Source: an uncultured Bacteroidales bacterium
Lineage (GTDB): Bacteria; Bacteroidota; Bacteroidia; Bacteroidales; Paludibacteraceae
Length of the DNA stretch: 12,691 nucleotides
NCBI GenBank assembly: GCA_937901025.1
Contig: CALCGR010000034.1
Location: 1-12,691 of the forward strand
Reading direction: 5' to 3'
Positions within the stretch are counted from its first letter, which is position 1, and the number at the start of each line of letters is the position of its first letter. The position numbers were made by a program, and so were the translations under genes. The notes under the pieces are model-generated. The model had not been told where the DNA came from and ran no database searches. It was given only the letters and a program-made list of their open reading frames with translations. Shown piece after piece: positions 5,936 to 12,691 of the stretch.

Positions 5936-8900
5936 TAGCGGGCGTATTGGGAATAGAGGGGATAATAGCGGTCCACGATATCCGTTTGGTGATTGCGCTC
6001 CGCCATCTGTAGCGCATAGCCGAAGATAGCCGAATGATGACCCAAGGTGGAGCTCATCGCCTTGCGGGCGTCCTTACTCAAGTCCGCACCCCACGTCATA
6101 TACTCAACGCAGTTATCCAACAGTGCAACGACAATCGCATTCGCTTGCTCAATATCCTCACTCGAACCCAAAGCATAATACAACTGGGCATAACCGCAAG
6201 AGGTGTAGTCCGTAGAAGCAAACGGGATGTTATACGCGGGCAGAACGGTGAGCGAGTAGTTGAGTACCTCGCGCGCCTTATCGCGTTGGCGTTCGTTATA
6301 GAGTGCCTCCGCCAACTCGAGGAACATCATACGGTGGGTATGGCACATACGGTGCAGGTTCTCGTCGATATATACCCCCGGATAATCCATGTTCCCGAAG
6401 CGGAACTTATGCATCATATTGTCGTACATAACCTCGGTATTCACCCTCGGTTGGCCGTCGCGACTGCGCTCGGGCGTGATACGATATGCCAGACCCGTCA
6501 TCTCGAAGTACGGCTTGAGACCCAAGTAATACGAGTCCCCGCACGAGACCGCGAAATAGAACGGCCGCTTCCAGTTGTTTTGTTCGAGCATCTCCATGAT
6601 CATCAACTCCGAACGGGTGTAATACGACTTTGAGGTAAACGCAATCGGTTCGCCGTTAGGCGCATCGAAATACAGGGATTTGGTGGGGATATAATTATCA
6701 CCGTCTTGTTTGGTACGCGGGTTGTCCGAACGTACGAACTCAAAGGCTTTCTCGACGGACAACGGAGCGTCGATACGGGCATTCACCCGCACAATCTCGT
6801 TCACGTTCGCCATATAATCCTTATACTCCCACGTGATGGGCAGCGCCTCAGACTCATAGTACGGACGCTTCATCTGGTCGATATACCAATCGGTCTGCAG
6901 ATAGGAAAGGTTGCACACACGCAGGTCCGTTCCTTCTCCCTCTACCTCCTGGTTGTACCAGAGCGGGAAGGTATCGTTATCCCCGTTGGTGAAGATGACA
7001 CCCTGTGTCTCGCACGAGCGCAGGTAGTTCGCTCCAAAGTCGCGGCAGGAGTAACGCGGCGAGCGATCGTGGTCGTCCCAGTTTTGAGCCGCCATGAGGG
7101 CGGGGACGCCTAAGGTCGCAATCACGATGAGGATCGTAATTGCTAAGTTGAGAGTTGAGAGTTTAGAGTTTAGAGTTTTATTTATCCAATCAACGAGGGC
7201 AATCACGCCAAGGCCGATCCAGATACAGAACGCATAGAAACTGCCGGCATATGCGTAGTCTCGTTCCCGCGGCTGGTAAGGCGTCTGGTTGAGGTAGATG
7301 ACGATAGCCAGTCCCGTCAAGAAGAACAGCAGGAACACGATAGCGAACGAACGCCAACCTTCTTTTTTGCCGTCCACGCGCTGTCTTACTTGCCAGATGA
7401 TTCCGATGATACCCAAGATGAGCGGGAGCAGGTAATAGACGTTATGTCCTTTGTTCTCCTTGAGAATCGTAGGCAGTTTCGACTGATCACCCAATCGCGC
7501 ATTATCAAGGAACGGGATACCGCTGATCCATTGTCCTTTGGTCAGGTCCCCATAGGATTGTAAGTCATTCTGACGACCGGCGAAGTTCCACATAAAATAA
7601 CGCCAGTACATGAAATGGACTTGATAAGAGAAGAAGAACCTCAGGTTCTCCCCGAAGGTCGGACAATAGTCGGATTTCTTTTGTCCGCAATCGTCGTAGC
7701 GCACCTTACGGCCCTTGACTTGAGCCCACTCCTTATACGCACTCACGTGGTCTCCCGTAGACGAATACATGCGCGGAAAGAGGGTGCAGAAGTTCTTGTT
7801 GAACTGGTACTTGGTCTTATATCCGGTCAAGACATATTTGTCTTTTTGTCCTTCCGCTTTCGGGGCGGGAGCATATTGGGCGTGACCGACTTTCTCGACG
7901 GGAACGCAGTAGTTGCCTTGTATCTTCCGCTCCACGGGTGCATTATAATACTGTCCGTAGATGAGCGGACGGTCACCATATTGCTCGCGGTTGAGATAGG
8001 ATTTAAGGGCAAACACATTATCGGGACTGTTCTGGTCCATCGGGGTGTCGGCATTCGAACGAATGACCGTGGCGGCATAGGATCCGTAACCGATAAGGAT
8101 AACTGCTACCATAAGGATAGCGTTGTGGATCCAACGCAGTTTCTCGGTATAGTGCTCTTGGAGTTTGCGGTAGGTATAGACAATACCCCACCCTAACAGA
8201 CCGAGGGTAAGGATGAGATAGACATATAGACCGGTGTTAAACGGACAGCCGAGGGCATTGACGAAGAACAGTTCAAACCAACCCGCTACCGTCGGAACGC
8301 CCGGGATGATGCCGTAAAGGATAGCCGCCAGGATAAGGCAGGAAACAAGGAAGGCGACGATCACCCCTTTCCAACTGAAGGTATAACGGCGGAAATAATA
8401 CACGAGCACAATCGCCGGTATCGTCAGCAGGTTCAGCAGGTGCACGCCAATACTCAATCCCATGAGGTACATGATGGCTATCAGCCAACGGTCTGAATGA
8501 GGCTCGTCCGCCTGCTCGTCCCACTTGAGTATCAACCAGAACACCACCGCCGTAAATAGCGACGAGGAGGCATATACCTCTCCCTCCACCGCAGAGAACC
8601 AGAAGGTATCCGAGAACGTATAAGCAAGTGCGCCTACGGCGCCGGCGCCCAAAATAGCGATAGTGGCTGAGAGGCTGATAGGCTGAGAGGCTAAGGGGAC
8701 TAATTTCTTCGCCAGGGCGGTGATGGTCCAGAATAAGAAGAGGATCGTGAACGCCGAAGCCAGTGCCGAAAGGGCATTGACGCAGATAGCCACGTGCGAA
8801 GGATCGCTCGCAAATAGCGAGAAGAAGTGCCCCATCATCATGAAGAACGGTGCTCCGGGCGGGTGACCTACATCGAACTTATACGCACTGGATATGAACT

Positions 8901-9012
8901 CACCGCAGTCCCAGAAGGAAGCGGTAGGTTCCATCGTTAAAAGGTATGTGACCGCCGCGATGGCAAAAACCACCCAACCGCACACATTATCCCAGAAATT
9001 AAACTTTTTCAT
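5935..9012 (-). CDS. DUF2723 / GT117 (TMEM260-like) membrane glycosyltransferase
   Basis: Large integral membrane protein of 1025 residues. The N-terminal half has about a dozen hydrophobic helices and the GT-C-like first loop SFWDCGEFISSAY (32-44) followed by VGHPPGAPFF (48-57). Asp35 and Glu38 are the best candidates for catalytic acids in that loop. Further family blocks are TPYQPRERDYAYAGSFYAF (577-595), NWDDHDRSPRY (644-654), IFTNGDNDTFPLWYNQEVEG (673-692) and NNWKRPFYFA (812-821). The C-terminal third is soluble and probably periplasmic, with a helical end (about 885-1025) that may be repeat-like. The human relative TMEM260 is a protein O-mannosyltransferase; for Bacteroidetes members, transfer of a sugar from a lipid carrier to protein or glycan is inferred, not shown. 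Two short tandem repeats with periods not divisible by three lie in the coding sequence, at residues about 106-117 and 612-623. A strong promoter precedes it, and it heads a three-gene operon. Confidence 0.9.
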   Translation of the reverse strand: MKKFNFWDNVCGWVVFAIAAVTYLLTMEPTASFWDCGEFISSAYKFDVGHPPGAPFFMMMGHFFSLFASDPSHVAICVNALSALASAFTILFLFWTITALAKKLVPLASQPISLSATIAILGAGAVGALAYTFSDTFWFSAVEGEVYASSSLFTAVVFWLILKWDEQADEPHSDRWLIAIMYLMGLSIGVHLLNLLTIPAIVLVYYFRRYTFSWKGVIVAFLVSCLILAAILYGIIPGVPTVAGWFELFFVNALGCPFNTGLYVYLILTLGLLGWGIVYTYRKLQEHYTEKLRWIHNAILMVAVILIGYGSYAATVIRSNADTPMDQNSPDNVFALKSYLNREQYGDRPLIYGQYYNAPVERKIQGNYCVPVEKVGHAQYAPAPKAEGQKDKYVLTGYKTKYQFNKNFCTLFPRMYSSTGDHVSAYKEWAQVKGRKVRYDDCGQKKSDYCPTFGENLRFFFSYQVHFMYWRYFMWNFAGRQNDLQSYGDLTKGQWISGIPFLDNARLGDQSKLPTILKENKGHNVYYLLPLILGIIGIIWQVRQRVDGKKEGWRSFAIVFLLFFLTGLAIVIYLNQTPYQPRERDYAYAGSFYAFCIWIGLGVIALVDWINKTLNSKLSTLNLAITILIVIATLGVPALMAAQNWDDHDRSPRYSCRDFGANYLRSCETQGVIFTNGDNDTFPLWYNQEVEGEGTDLRVCNLSYLQTDWYIDQMKRPYYESEALPITWEYKDYMANVNEIVRVNARIDAPLSVEKAFEFVRSDNPRTKQDGDNYIPTKSLYFDAPNGEPIAFTSKSYYTRSELMIMEMLEQNNWKRPFYFAVSCGDSYYLGLKPYFEMTGLAYRITPERSRDGQPRVNTEVMYDNMMHKFRFGNMDYPGVYIDENLHRMCHTHRMMFLELAEALYNERQRDKAREVLNYSLTVLPAYNIPFASTDYTSCGYAQLYYALGSSEDIEQANAIVVALLDNCVEYMTWGADLSKDARKAMSSTLGHHSAIFGYALQMAERNHQTDIVDRYYPLYSQYAR
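7144..7178. repeat. Seven-base tandem repeat inside the GT117 gene
   Basis: The plus strand reads TAAGTTG, AGAGTTG, then AGAGTTT three times: four good units plus one degenerate unit. It encodes about TLNSKLSTLNLA (613-624), in the loop between two hydrophobic helices just before NWDDHDRS. A gain or loss of one unit would shift the reading frame. Confidence 0.8.
8665..8696. repeat. Eight-base tandem repeat inside the GT117 gene
   Basis: The plus strand reads GGCTGAGA, GGCTGATA, GGCTGAGA, GGCTAAGG: four units of period 8, the last degenerate. It encodes about PLASQPISLSAT (106-117), in the loop between two membrane helices. The period is not a multiple of three. Confidence 0.75.
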
Positions 9013-9035
9013 ACTCTATTTTTAGAAATTTGCTG

Positions 9036-9067
9036 CAAAAATACGATTTTTTTTGCACATATCCAAA
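9036..9067 (-). promoter_or_regulatory. Promoter of the GT117-permease operon
   Basis: The minus strand carries TTTG (9067-9064), a 20-base spacer and TATTTTTG (9043-9036), an exact match to the Bacteroidetes TTTG-N19-21-TAnnTTTG consensus. The -7 box ends 24 bases before the GT117 ATG, leaving a leader of roughly 15-20 bases. It overlaps the oppositely directed promoter at 9052-9083. Confidence 0.72.
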
Positions 9068-9083
9068 TTTTTTTGTAATTTTG
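9052..9083 (+). promoter_or_regulatory. Promoter of the sugar dehydrogenase-ftsY operon
   Basis: The plus strand carries TTTG (9052-9055), a 20-base spacer and TAATTTTG (9076-9083), again an exact consensus match. Transcription would start near 9088-9092, giving a leader of about 25 bases. Its -33 box lies in the spacer of the minus-strand promoter, and the minus-strand -33 box lies in this spacer. Confidence 0.72.
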
Positions 9084-9114
9084 CGGGCTTTTTGATTAAC
9101 AAACATCCAAAATT

Positions 9115-10410
9115 ATGGAATTGAAAGACAGAATCATCGCGGTCATCGGCCTTGGATACGTAGGTCTGCCGCTCGCCATCGAGTATGGTAAGAAGTACAG
9201 AGTTATCGGTTTTGACGTGAACCAAGCCCGTGTAGCGGAGCTGGAGCGCGGAGAAGACCACACGAAGGAAGCCGACCTCGTCGGCATGAAGCAAGCGCGT
9301 GACGCTTATGCCTCCACGAAGAAGATTGGACTCACGCTGAGCAGTAACATAGAGGACCTCAAAGCGGTCAATACGTATATCGTCAGCGTTCCCACCCCGA
9401 TTGACCCATTCAACAACCCCGACCTTACGCCGCTGTTGAAGGCCTCGGAGACGATTGGTAAGACCCTGAACAAGGGGGATATCGTCATCTATGAATCCAC
9501 CGTTTACCCGGGTTGCACCGAGGAGGACTGCGTTCCCGTTCTGGAGCGCATGAGCGGTCTTAAGTTTAATCAAGATTTCTATTGCGGCTATAGCCCCGAG
9601 CGCATCAACCCGGGCGATAAAGTGAATACCCTCACGAAGATCAAGAAGATCACTTCGGGTTCGACCCCGGAGGTAGCGGACTTGGTGGATGCGCTCTATA
9701 ACTCGATATTACTCAATGGTACCCACAAAGCCCCGAATATGAAGGTGGCGGAGGCCGCGAAAGCCGTAGAGAACAGCCAACGCGACGTGAACATCTCGTT
9801 TATGAACGAACTGGCCCTCATCTGCGACCGCGTAGGTATCGATACCAACGACGTGATTGAGGCTGCCGGAACGAAATGGAATTTTTTGAAGTACCGCCCG
9901 GGGTTGGTTGGAGGTCACTGCATCAGCGTGGACCCGTACTACCTGGCGCATAAAGCGAAGTCGCTCGGTTATGAGCCCCACGTGATCCTCAGCGGTCGCG
10001 CCGTGAATAACTCGATTGCGAAGTTCATTGCCGACAAGACCCTCAAACTCATGATTCAAAAAGACCATAAGATCAAGGACTCGAATGTACTGATCTTAGG
10101 TGTGACGTTCAAGGAGAACTGTCCCGACTGCCGTAACACGAAGGTAGTAGATATCGCCAACGAGTTGGAAGACTTCGGTTGCAAGGTGGATATCTACGAT
10201 CCGTGGGCGAATGCAGCGGTAGTGAAACACGAATATAACAAGGAACTCATCGGTGGCATCGATCCCGACAAACAATATGCAGCTATCATCGCGTGCGTCA
10301 GCCACGACCAATTCAAGACCTTTGACTTTAAAAAATACCACGACCAAGGAGTCGTCATCTTCGATGTAAAGAACTTCGTAGATCGCAGCCTTGTGGATGG
10401 AAGATTGTAA
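9115..10410 (+). CDS. UDP-N-acetylhexosamine 6-dehydrogenase (TviB/WbpO-like)
   Basis: NAD-dependent enzyme that oxidises C6 of a UDP-N-acetylhexosamine to the uronic acid, a precursor for capsule, O-antigen or other envelope glycans. The 431-residue protein shows the Rossmann motif GLGYVG (12-17), STVYPGCTEE (128-137), YSPERINPGDK (159-169), the catalytic-domain helix EAAKAVENSQRDVNISFMNE (213-232) with the expected Lys216, and the active-site block PGLVGGHCISVDPYYL (262-277) with Cys269. The C-terminal UDP-binding domain contains GVTFKENCPDCRNTK (329-343) and YDPW (361-364). The YSPERINPGDK and GLVGGHC blocks favour the TviB/WbpO branch (UDP-GlcNAc or UDP-GalNAc) over UDP-glucose dehydrogenase; the exact epimer cannot be read. 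It is full length and first gene of its operon; the ATG at 9115 follows no clear Shine-Dalgarno sequence. Confidence 0.93.
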   Translation: MELKDRIIAVIGLGYVGLPLAIEYGKKYRVIGFDVNQARVAELERGEDHTKEADLVGMKQARDAYASTKKIGLTLSSNIEDLKAVNTYIVSVPTPIDPFNNPDLTPLLKASETIGKTLNKGDIVIYESTVYPGCTEEDCVPVLERMSGLKFNQDFYCGYSPERINPGDKVNTLTKIKKITSGSTPEVADLVDALYNSILLNGTHKAPNMKVAEAAKAVENSQRDVNISFMNELALICDRVGIDTNDVIEAAGTKWNFLKYRPGLVGGHCISVDPYYLAHKAKSLGYEPHVILSGRAVNNSIAKFIADKTLKLMIQKDHKIKDSNVLILGVTFKENCPDCRNTKVVDIANELEDFGCKVDIYDPWANAAVVKHEYNKELIGGIDPDKQYAAIIACVSHDQFKTFDFKKYHDQGVVIFDVKNFVDRSLVDGRL

Positions 10411-10411
10411 T

Positions 10412-11644
10412 ATGAAGATTACCGTAGCAGGAACCGGATACGTCGGTTTATCGATTGCCACCTTACTCGCACAGCATAACGAGGTAGTGGCCGTAGATAT
10501 CCTCCCCGAGAAGGTGGAGATGATCAATCGCAAGGTCTCGCCCATTCAGGACGAGTATATCGAGCAGTACCTTCCCAAGGTGCCCCTCACCGCCACCTTG
10601 GACGCAAAAGATGCCTACAAGGATGCGGATTTTGTGGTAATCGCCGCCCCGACCAACTACGATAGTCAGAAGAATTATTTCGACACCAGTGCCGTAGAGG
10701 CCGTTATCCGTCTCGTCACGGAAGTCAACCCCAAGGCGATGATGGTGATTAAGTCCACCATCCCCGTCGGTTTCACCGAACATATACGGCAACTGACGGG
10801 CAGCAAGAACATCCTCTTTTCCCCGGAGTTCTTGCGCGAATCCAAAGCCCTCTACGACAACCTCTATCCTTCCCGTATCATCGTCGGTACCGACCTTAAG
10901 GACGAGCACTGCGTAGCAGCCGCTAAGACGTTTGCTCACCTGTTGCAGGAGGGTGCCATCAAACAGGACATCCCTACGCTCATTATGGGTTTCACAGAGG
11001 CAGAGGCGGTCAAACTGTTTGCTAACACCTACCTGGCACTGCGCGTTAGTTTCTTCAACGAACTTGACACCTATGCCGAGGTGAAGGGACTGGACACGCA
11101 ATCGATCATCGATGGTGTATGCCTCGATCCGCGTATCGGACAGCAATATAACAACCCGTCCTTCGGATACGGCGGATACTGCCTTCCCAAGGACACGAAA
11201 CAACTGCTGGCGAACTACCAAGATGTGCCGGAGAACCTGATACAGGCTATCGTCGAGAGTAACCGCACCCGTAAGGACTTCATTGCGGACCGCGTCCTGG
11301 CGAAAGCCGGCTACTATGCCTATAGCGAGGAGAATAGTTGGAACGTCAAGCAAGAGAAAGTGATCACCGTAGGCGTCTATCGCCTGACGATGAAGTCGAA
11401 CTCCGATAACTTCCGTCAGTCGTCCATCCAAGGTATTATGAAGCGCGTCAAAGCCAAGGGAGCGAAGGTGATCATCTACGAGCCTACCCTACCCGACAAC
11501 ACCACGTTCTTCGGGAGCGAGGTAGTGAACGACTTAGAGGCCTTCAAAAAACAAAGTGACACGATCATCGCCAACCGCTATGACGCGGTATTGGATGACG
11601 TGCAAGCGAAAGTATATACCAGAGATATATTCAAGAGGGATTAA
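10412..11644 (+). CDS. ugd: UDP-glucose 6-dehydrogenase
   Basis: Oxidises UDP-glucose to UDP-glucuronate with two NAD. The ATG at 10412 is preferred over one 21 bases upstream because it puts MKITVAGTGYVGLS, the standard family start, at the N-terminus and leaves one base after the previous stop (TAATATG). A GGAAG lies about 8 bases before it. The resulting 410 residues match the short bacterial Ugd class. Motifs are GTGYVG (7-12), STIPVGFTE (115-123), SPEFLRESKALYDNLYPSRI (137-156), EAVKLFANTYLALRVSFFNE (198-217) with Lys201, and FGYGGYCLPKD (251-261) with catalytic Cys257. The C-terminal domain has GVYRLTMKSNSDNFRQSS (321-338), as in Ugd. Together with the upstream dehydrogenase it would supply two different UDP-uronic acids. 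Confidence 0.95.
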   Translation: MKITVAGTGYVGLSIATLLAQHNEVVAVDILPEKVEMINRKVSPIQDEYIEQYLPKVPLTATLDAKDAYKDADFVVIAAPTNYDSQKNYFDTSAVEAVIRLVTEVNPKAMMVIKSTIPVGFTEHIRQLTGSKNILFSPEFLRESKALYDNLYPSRIIVGTDLKDEHCVAAAKTFAHLLQEGAIKQDIPTLIMGFTEAEAVKLFANTYLALRVSFFNELDTYAEVKGLDTQSIIDGVCLDPRIGQQYNNPSFGYGGYCLPKDTKQLLANYQDVPENLIQAIVESNRTRKDFIADRVLAKAGYYAYSEENSWNVKQEKVITVGVYRLTMKSNSDNFRQSSIQGIMKRVKAKGAKVIIYEPTLPDNTTFFGSEVVNDLEAFKKQSDTIIANRYDAVLDDVQAKVYTRDIFKRD

Positions 11645-11646
11645 GT

Positions 11647-12531
11647 ATGGGATTTTTTGATATGATCGGTCGCGCCGTAGCCGGTAAGTCTACGGTAGAT
11701 GAGGATGTACTGGATAACCTGGAGGAAGCCCTCATCACAGCGGATGTAGGGGTAGAGACCACACTCCGTATTATTGAACGCCTGCAGGCGCGCGTAGCGC
11801 GTGACAAGTATATGAACACGGCGGAACTCAATACGATTCTCGTAGAGGAGATAGCCGCGTTACTCAAAGAAAACGAGACTGAGGAAGCCCCCGACTTCAC
11901 GGACCCGCTACCCGCCAAGCCGTATGTGATTATGGTGGTAGGCGTTAACGGTGTGGGTAAGACCACGACGATAGGCAAACTCGCCTATCAGTTCAAGAAA
12001 GCCGGTAAGAAAGTGTATCTGGGTGCCGCGGACACGTTCCGCGCCGCTGCCGTAGAGCAACTCTGCATCTGGGGTGAGCGCGTAGGGATACCGGTCATCA
12101 AGCAGCAACAGGGTTCCGACCCCGCTTCGGTAGCCTACGACACGGTAGCATCCGCCGTAGCCAACGAGGCAGATGTGGTGATCATCGATACCGCCGGACG
12201 GTTGCATAACAAGGTGAACCTGATGAACGAACTCACGAAGATCAAGAACGTGATGCAGAAAGTGGTACCCGATGCCCCGCACGATGTCATGCTGGTCTTA
12301 GACGGCAGTACGGGACAGAATGCTTTTGAGCAAGCCAAGCAGTTCACGAAGGCTACCCAAGTCAGTTCGCTCGCCATCACCAAACTCGACGGCACCGCCA
12401 AGGGGGGCGTCGTCATCGGTATTAGCGACCAGTTCCAGATTCCCGTTAAGTATATCGGATTAGGAGAGGGCATGGAGGATCTGCAAGTCTTCCATCGCGA
12501 ATCCTTCGTCAAATCCCTGCTTCCGAAGTAA
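11647..12531 (+). CDS. ftsY: Signal recognition particle receptor FtsY
   Basis: SRP-receptor GTPase that delivers ribosomes making membrane proteins to the translocon. The 294-residue protein is essentially only the NG unit: N-domain helices (about 1-85, with VDEDVLDNLEEALITADVGV at 17-36), G1 GVNGVGKT (99-106), DTFRAAA (129-135), DTAGR (181-185), TKLD (245-248) and GLGEGMEDL (271-279). The N-terminus is very short: MGFFDMIGRAVAGKS leads straight into the N domain, without the acidic A domain of E. coli and, as I recall, without about 25 residues found in Bacteroides FtsY. No earlier in-frame ATG is available. AGAGGG lies 8 bases before the ATG and is a plausible ribosome-binding site. The start is 2 bases after the ugd stop, so it is probably co-transcribed with the two sugar dehydrogenases. 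Confidence 0.96.
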   Translation: MGFFDMIGRAVAGKSTVDEDVLDNLEEALITADVGVETTLRIIERLQARVARDKYMNTAELNTILVEEIAALLKENETEEAPDFTDPLPAKPYVIMVVGVNGVGKTTTIGKLAYQFKKAGKKVYLGAADTFRAAAVEQLCIWGERVGIPVIKQQQGSDPASVAYDTVASAVANEADVVIIDTAGRLHNKVNLMNELTKIKNVMQKVVPDAPHDVMLVLDGSTGQNAFEQAKQFTKATQVSSLAITKLDGTAKGGVVIGISDQFQIPVKYIGLGEGMEDLQVFHRESFVKSLLPK

Positions 12532-12532
12532 T

Positions 12533-12691
12533 TTATTTTGAGGGTCGATATAACCTCTCTGCTCCCCAGTTCCGCTTGCTAAAAATTGGGCTGCTCACTA
12601 AAATTTTCAAACGCGCTTCCGGTTTGCTCATTGGGAGGCGCTTGGACGTGAAAATTTCTTCACGCTCCCGTCGCCTCAATTTTTTATACGC
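12533..12691 (-). CDS. Doubtful open frame running in from the right edge
   Basis: From the window edge to a TAA at 12535-12533 the minus strand is open for 52 codons in one frame. The C-terminal part reads KILVSSPIFSKRNWGAERL and ends YRPSK. It is basic and matches nothing I recognise. It would face ftsY tail to tail with one base between the two stops. A run of 52 open codons is not rare by chance, and a terminator-like fold lies in the same DNA, so I hold this only as an alternative reading. Confidence 0.18.
   Translation of the reverse strand, partial: AYKKLRRREREEIFTSKRLPMSKPEARLKILVSSPIFSKRNWGAERLYRPSK
12570..12664. repeat. Degenerate direct repeat downstream of ftsY
   Basis: Two imperfect copies of about 47 bases lie end to end. 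Both run TTCCG, then TTGCT, ATTGGG, AAAATTT and an ACGC-type end, in the same order: copy one at 12570-12616, copy two at 12617-12664. The copies differ by several small indels. The stretch is noncoding on the plus strand and does not resemble a tRNA, rRNA or CRISPR array. More copies may exist past the right edge. Confidence 0.4.
12635..12685 (+). terminator. Possible terminator of the ftsY operon
   Basis: The inner arms CGTGAA (12647-12652) and TTCACG (12659-12664) form a 6-bp hairpin with loop AATTTC. It is nested inside arms GAGGCG (12635-12640) and CGCCTC (12672-12677), followed by AA and six T residues. The internal loops weaken the outer stem, and it lies about 100 bases after the ftsY stop. 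Confidence 0.4.

Noticed and set aside
7615..8196. 193-codon plus-strand frame opposite GT117
   Set aside because: Antisense to conserved GT117 sequence, with shadow-type composition.
9022..9573. 183-codon minus-strand frame overlapping the first dehydrogenase and the intergenic promoters
   Set aside because: It would cover both consensus promoters and run antisense to conserved dehydrogenase motifs. Its translation shows no recognisable domain.
10391..10411. Upstream ATG for ugd adding seven residues (MWMEDCN)
   Set aside because: It overlaps the previous gene, and the added residues do not fit the family, which begins MKITVAGTGYVG.
10400..10420. GAAGATT-GTAATAT-GAAGATT as another period-7 repeat at a gene junction
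   Set aside because: The middle unit does not match, and both outer units are explained by coding sequence and the ATG AAG ATT start of ugd.
10463..11431. 322-codon open frame on the minus strand opposite ugd
   Set aside because: It lies wholly antisense to a clear Ugd with intact motifs. Its protein is rich in Val, Asp, Arg and Leu with no domain pattern, as expected of a codon-bias shadow.
1..12691. CRISPR arrays, tRNA or rRNA genes, insertion sequences, phage genes, toxin-antitoxin or defence genes
   Set aside because: I read the window for regularly spaced identical repeats, tRNA arms, transposase or nuclease motifs and found none. All substantial frames are housekeeping or envelope genes.

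Overview
The window looks like a chromosomal segment of a Bacteroidales bacterium (Bacteroides/Prevotella/Muribaculaceae-like). The evidence is the three intergenic promoters, which fit the Bacteroidetes consensus TTTG-N20-TAnnTTTG, the scarcity of clear Shine-Dalgarno sites, the Bacteroidetes-type IF2 linker, a DUF2723/GT117 protein, and (from memory) sequence resemblance of every recognisable protein to that order. The exact genus cannot be read from this sequence.

Layout. On the minus strand, read right to left, positions 4637 to 1 hold a translation/transcription operon: promoter, short 5' leader with a 12-bp hairpin, rimP, nusA, infB, and the first 55 codons of a lipoprotein-type alpha/beta hydrolase that runs off the left edge and starts inside the infB stop codon (TAATG). 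Positions 9067 to 4681, also minus strand, hold an envelope operon: a 1025-residue DUF2723/GT117 multi-spanning membrane protein, an unrecognised 149-residue three-helix membrane protein (TAATG overlap), and an ABC-2 polysaccharide/polyol-phosphate export permease that begins 44 bases inside the preceding gene. No ATPase partner for the permease lies in the window. On the plus strand, positions 9052 to 12531 hold a UDP-HexNAc-type dehydrogenase (TviB/WbpO-like), a UDP-glucose 6-dehydrogenase (Ugd) and ftsY, spaced 1 and 2 bases apart. The right end holds a degenerate tandem repeat, a terminator-like fold and a weak open frame on the minus strand.

How it fits together. The leftward envelope operon and the rightward sugar-nucleotide operon diverge from one 102-base intergenic region, where two promoters are interleaved with exact two-fold symmetry. 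One side would make UDP-uronic acids, the other would use or export sugars at the membrane, and FtsY serves membrane-protein insertion. A joint role in envelope glycan biogenesis is a reasonable inference but is not shown by the sequence.

Most of the window is ordinary housekeeping and envelope genes. I do not see a clearly new biological system. The observations most worth a second look are the symmetric divergent promoter pair and its near-copy upstream of rimP, the hairpin leader of rimP-nusA-infB, the 7- and 8-base tandem repeats inside the GT117 gene, and the permease without an ATPase next to an unknown small membrane protein.
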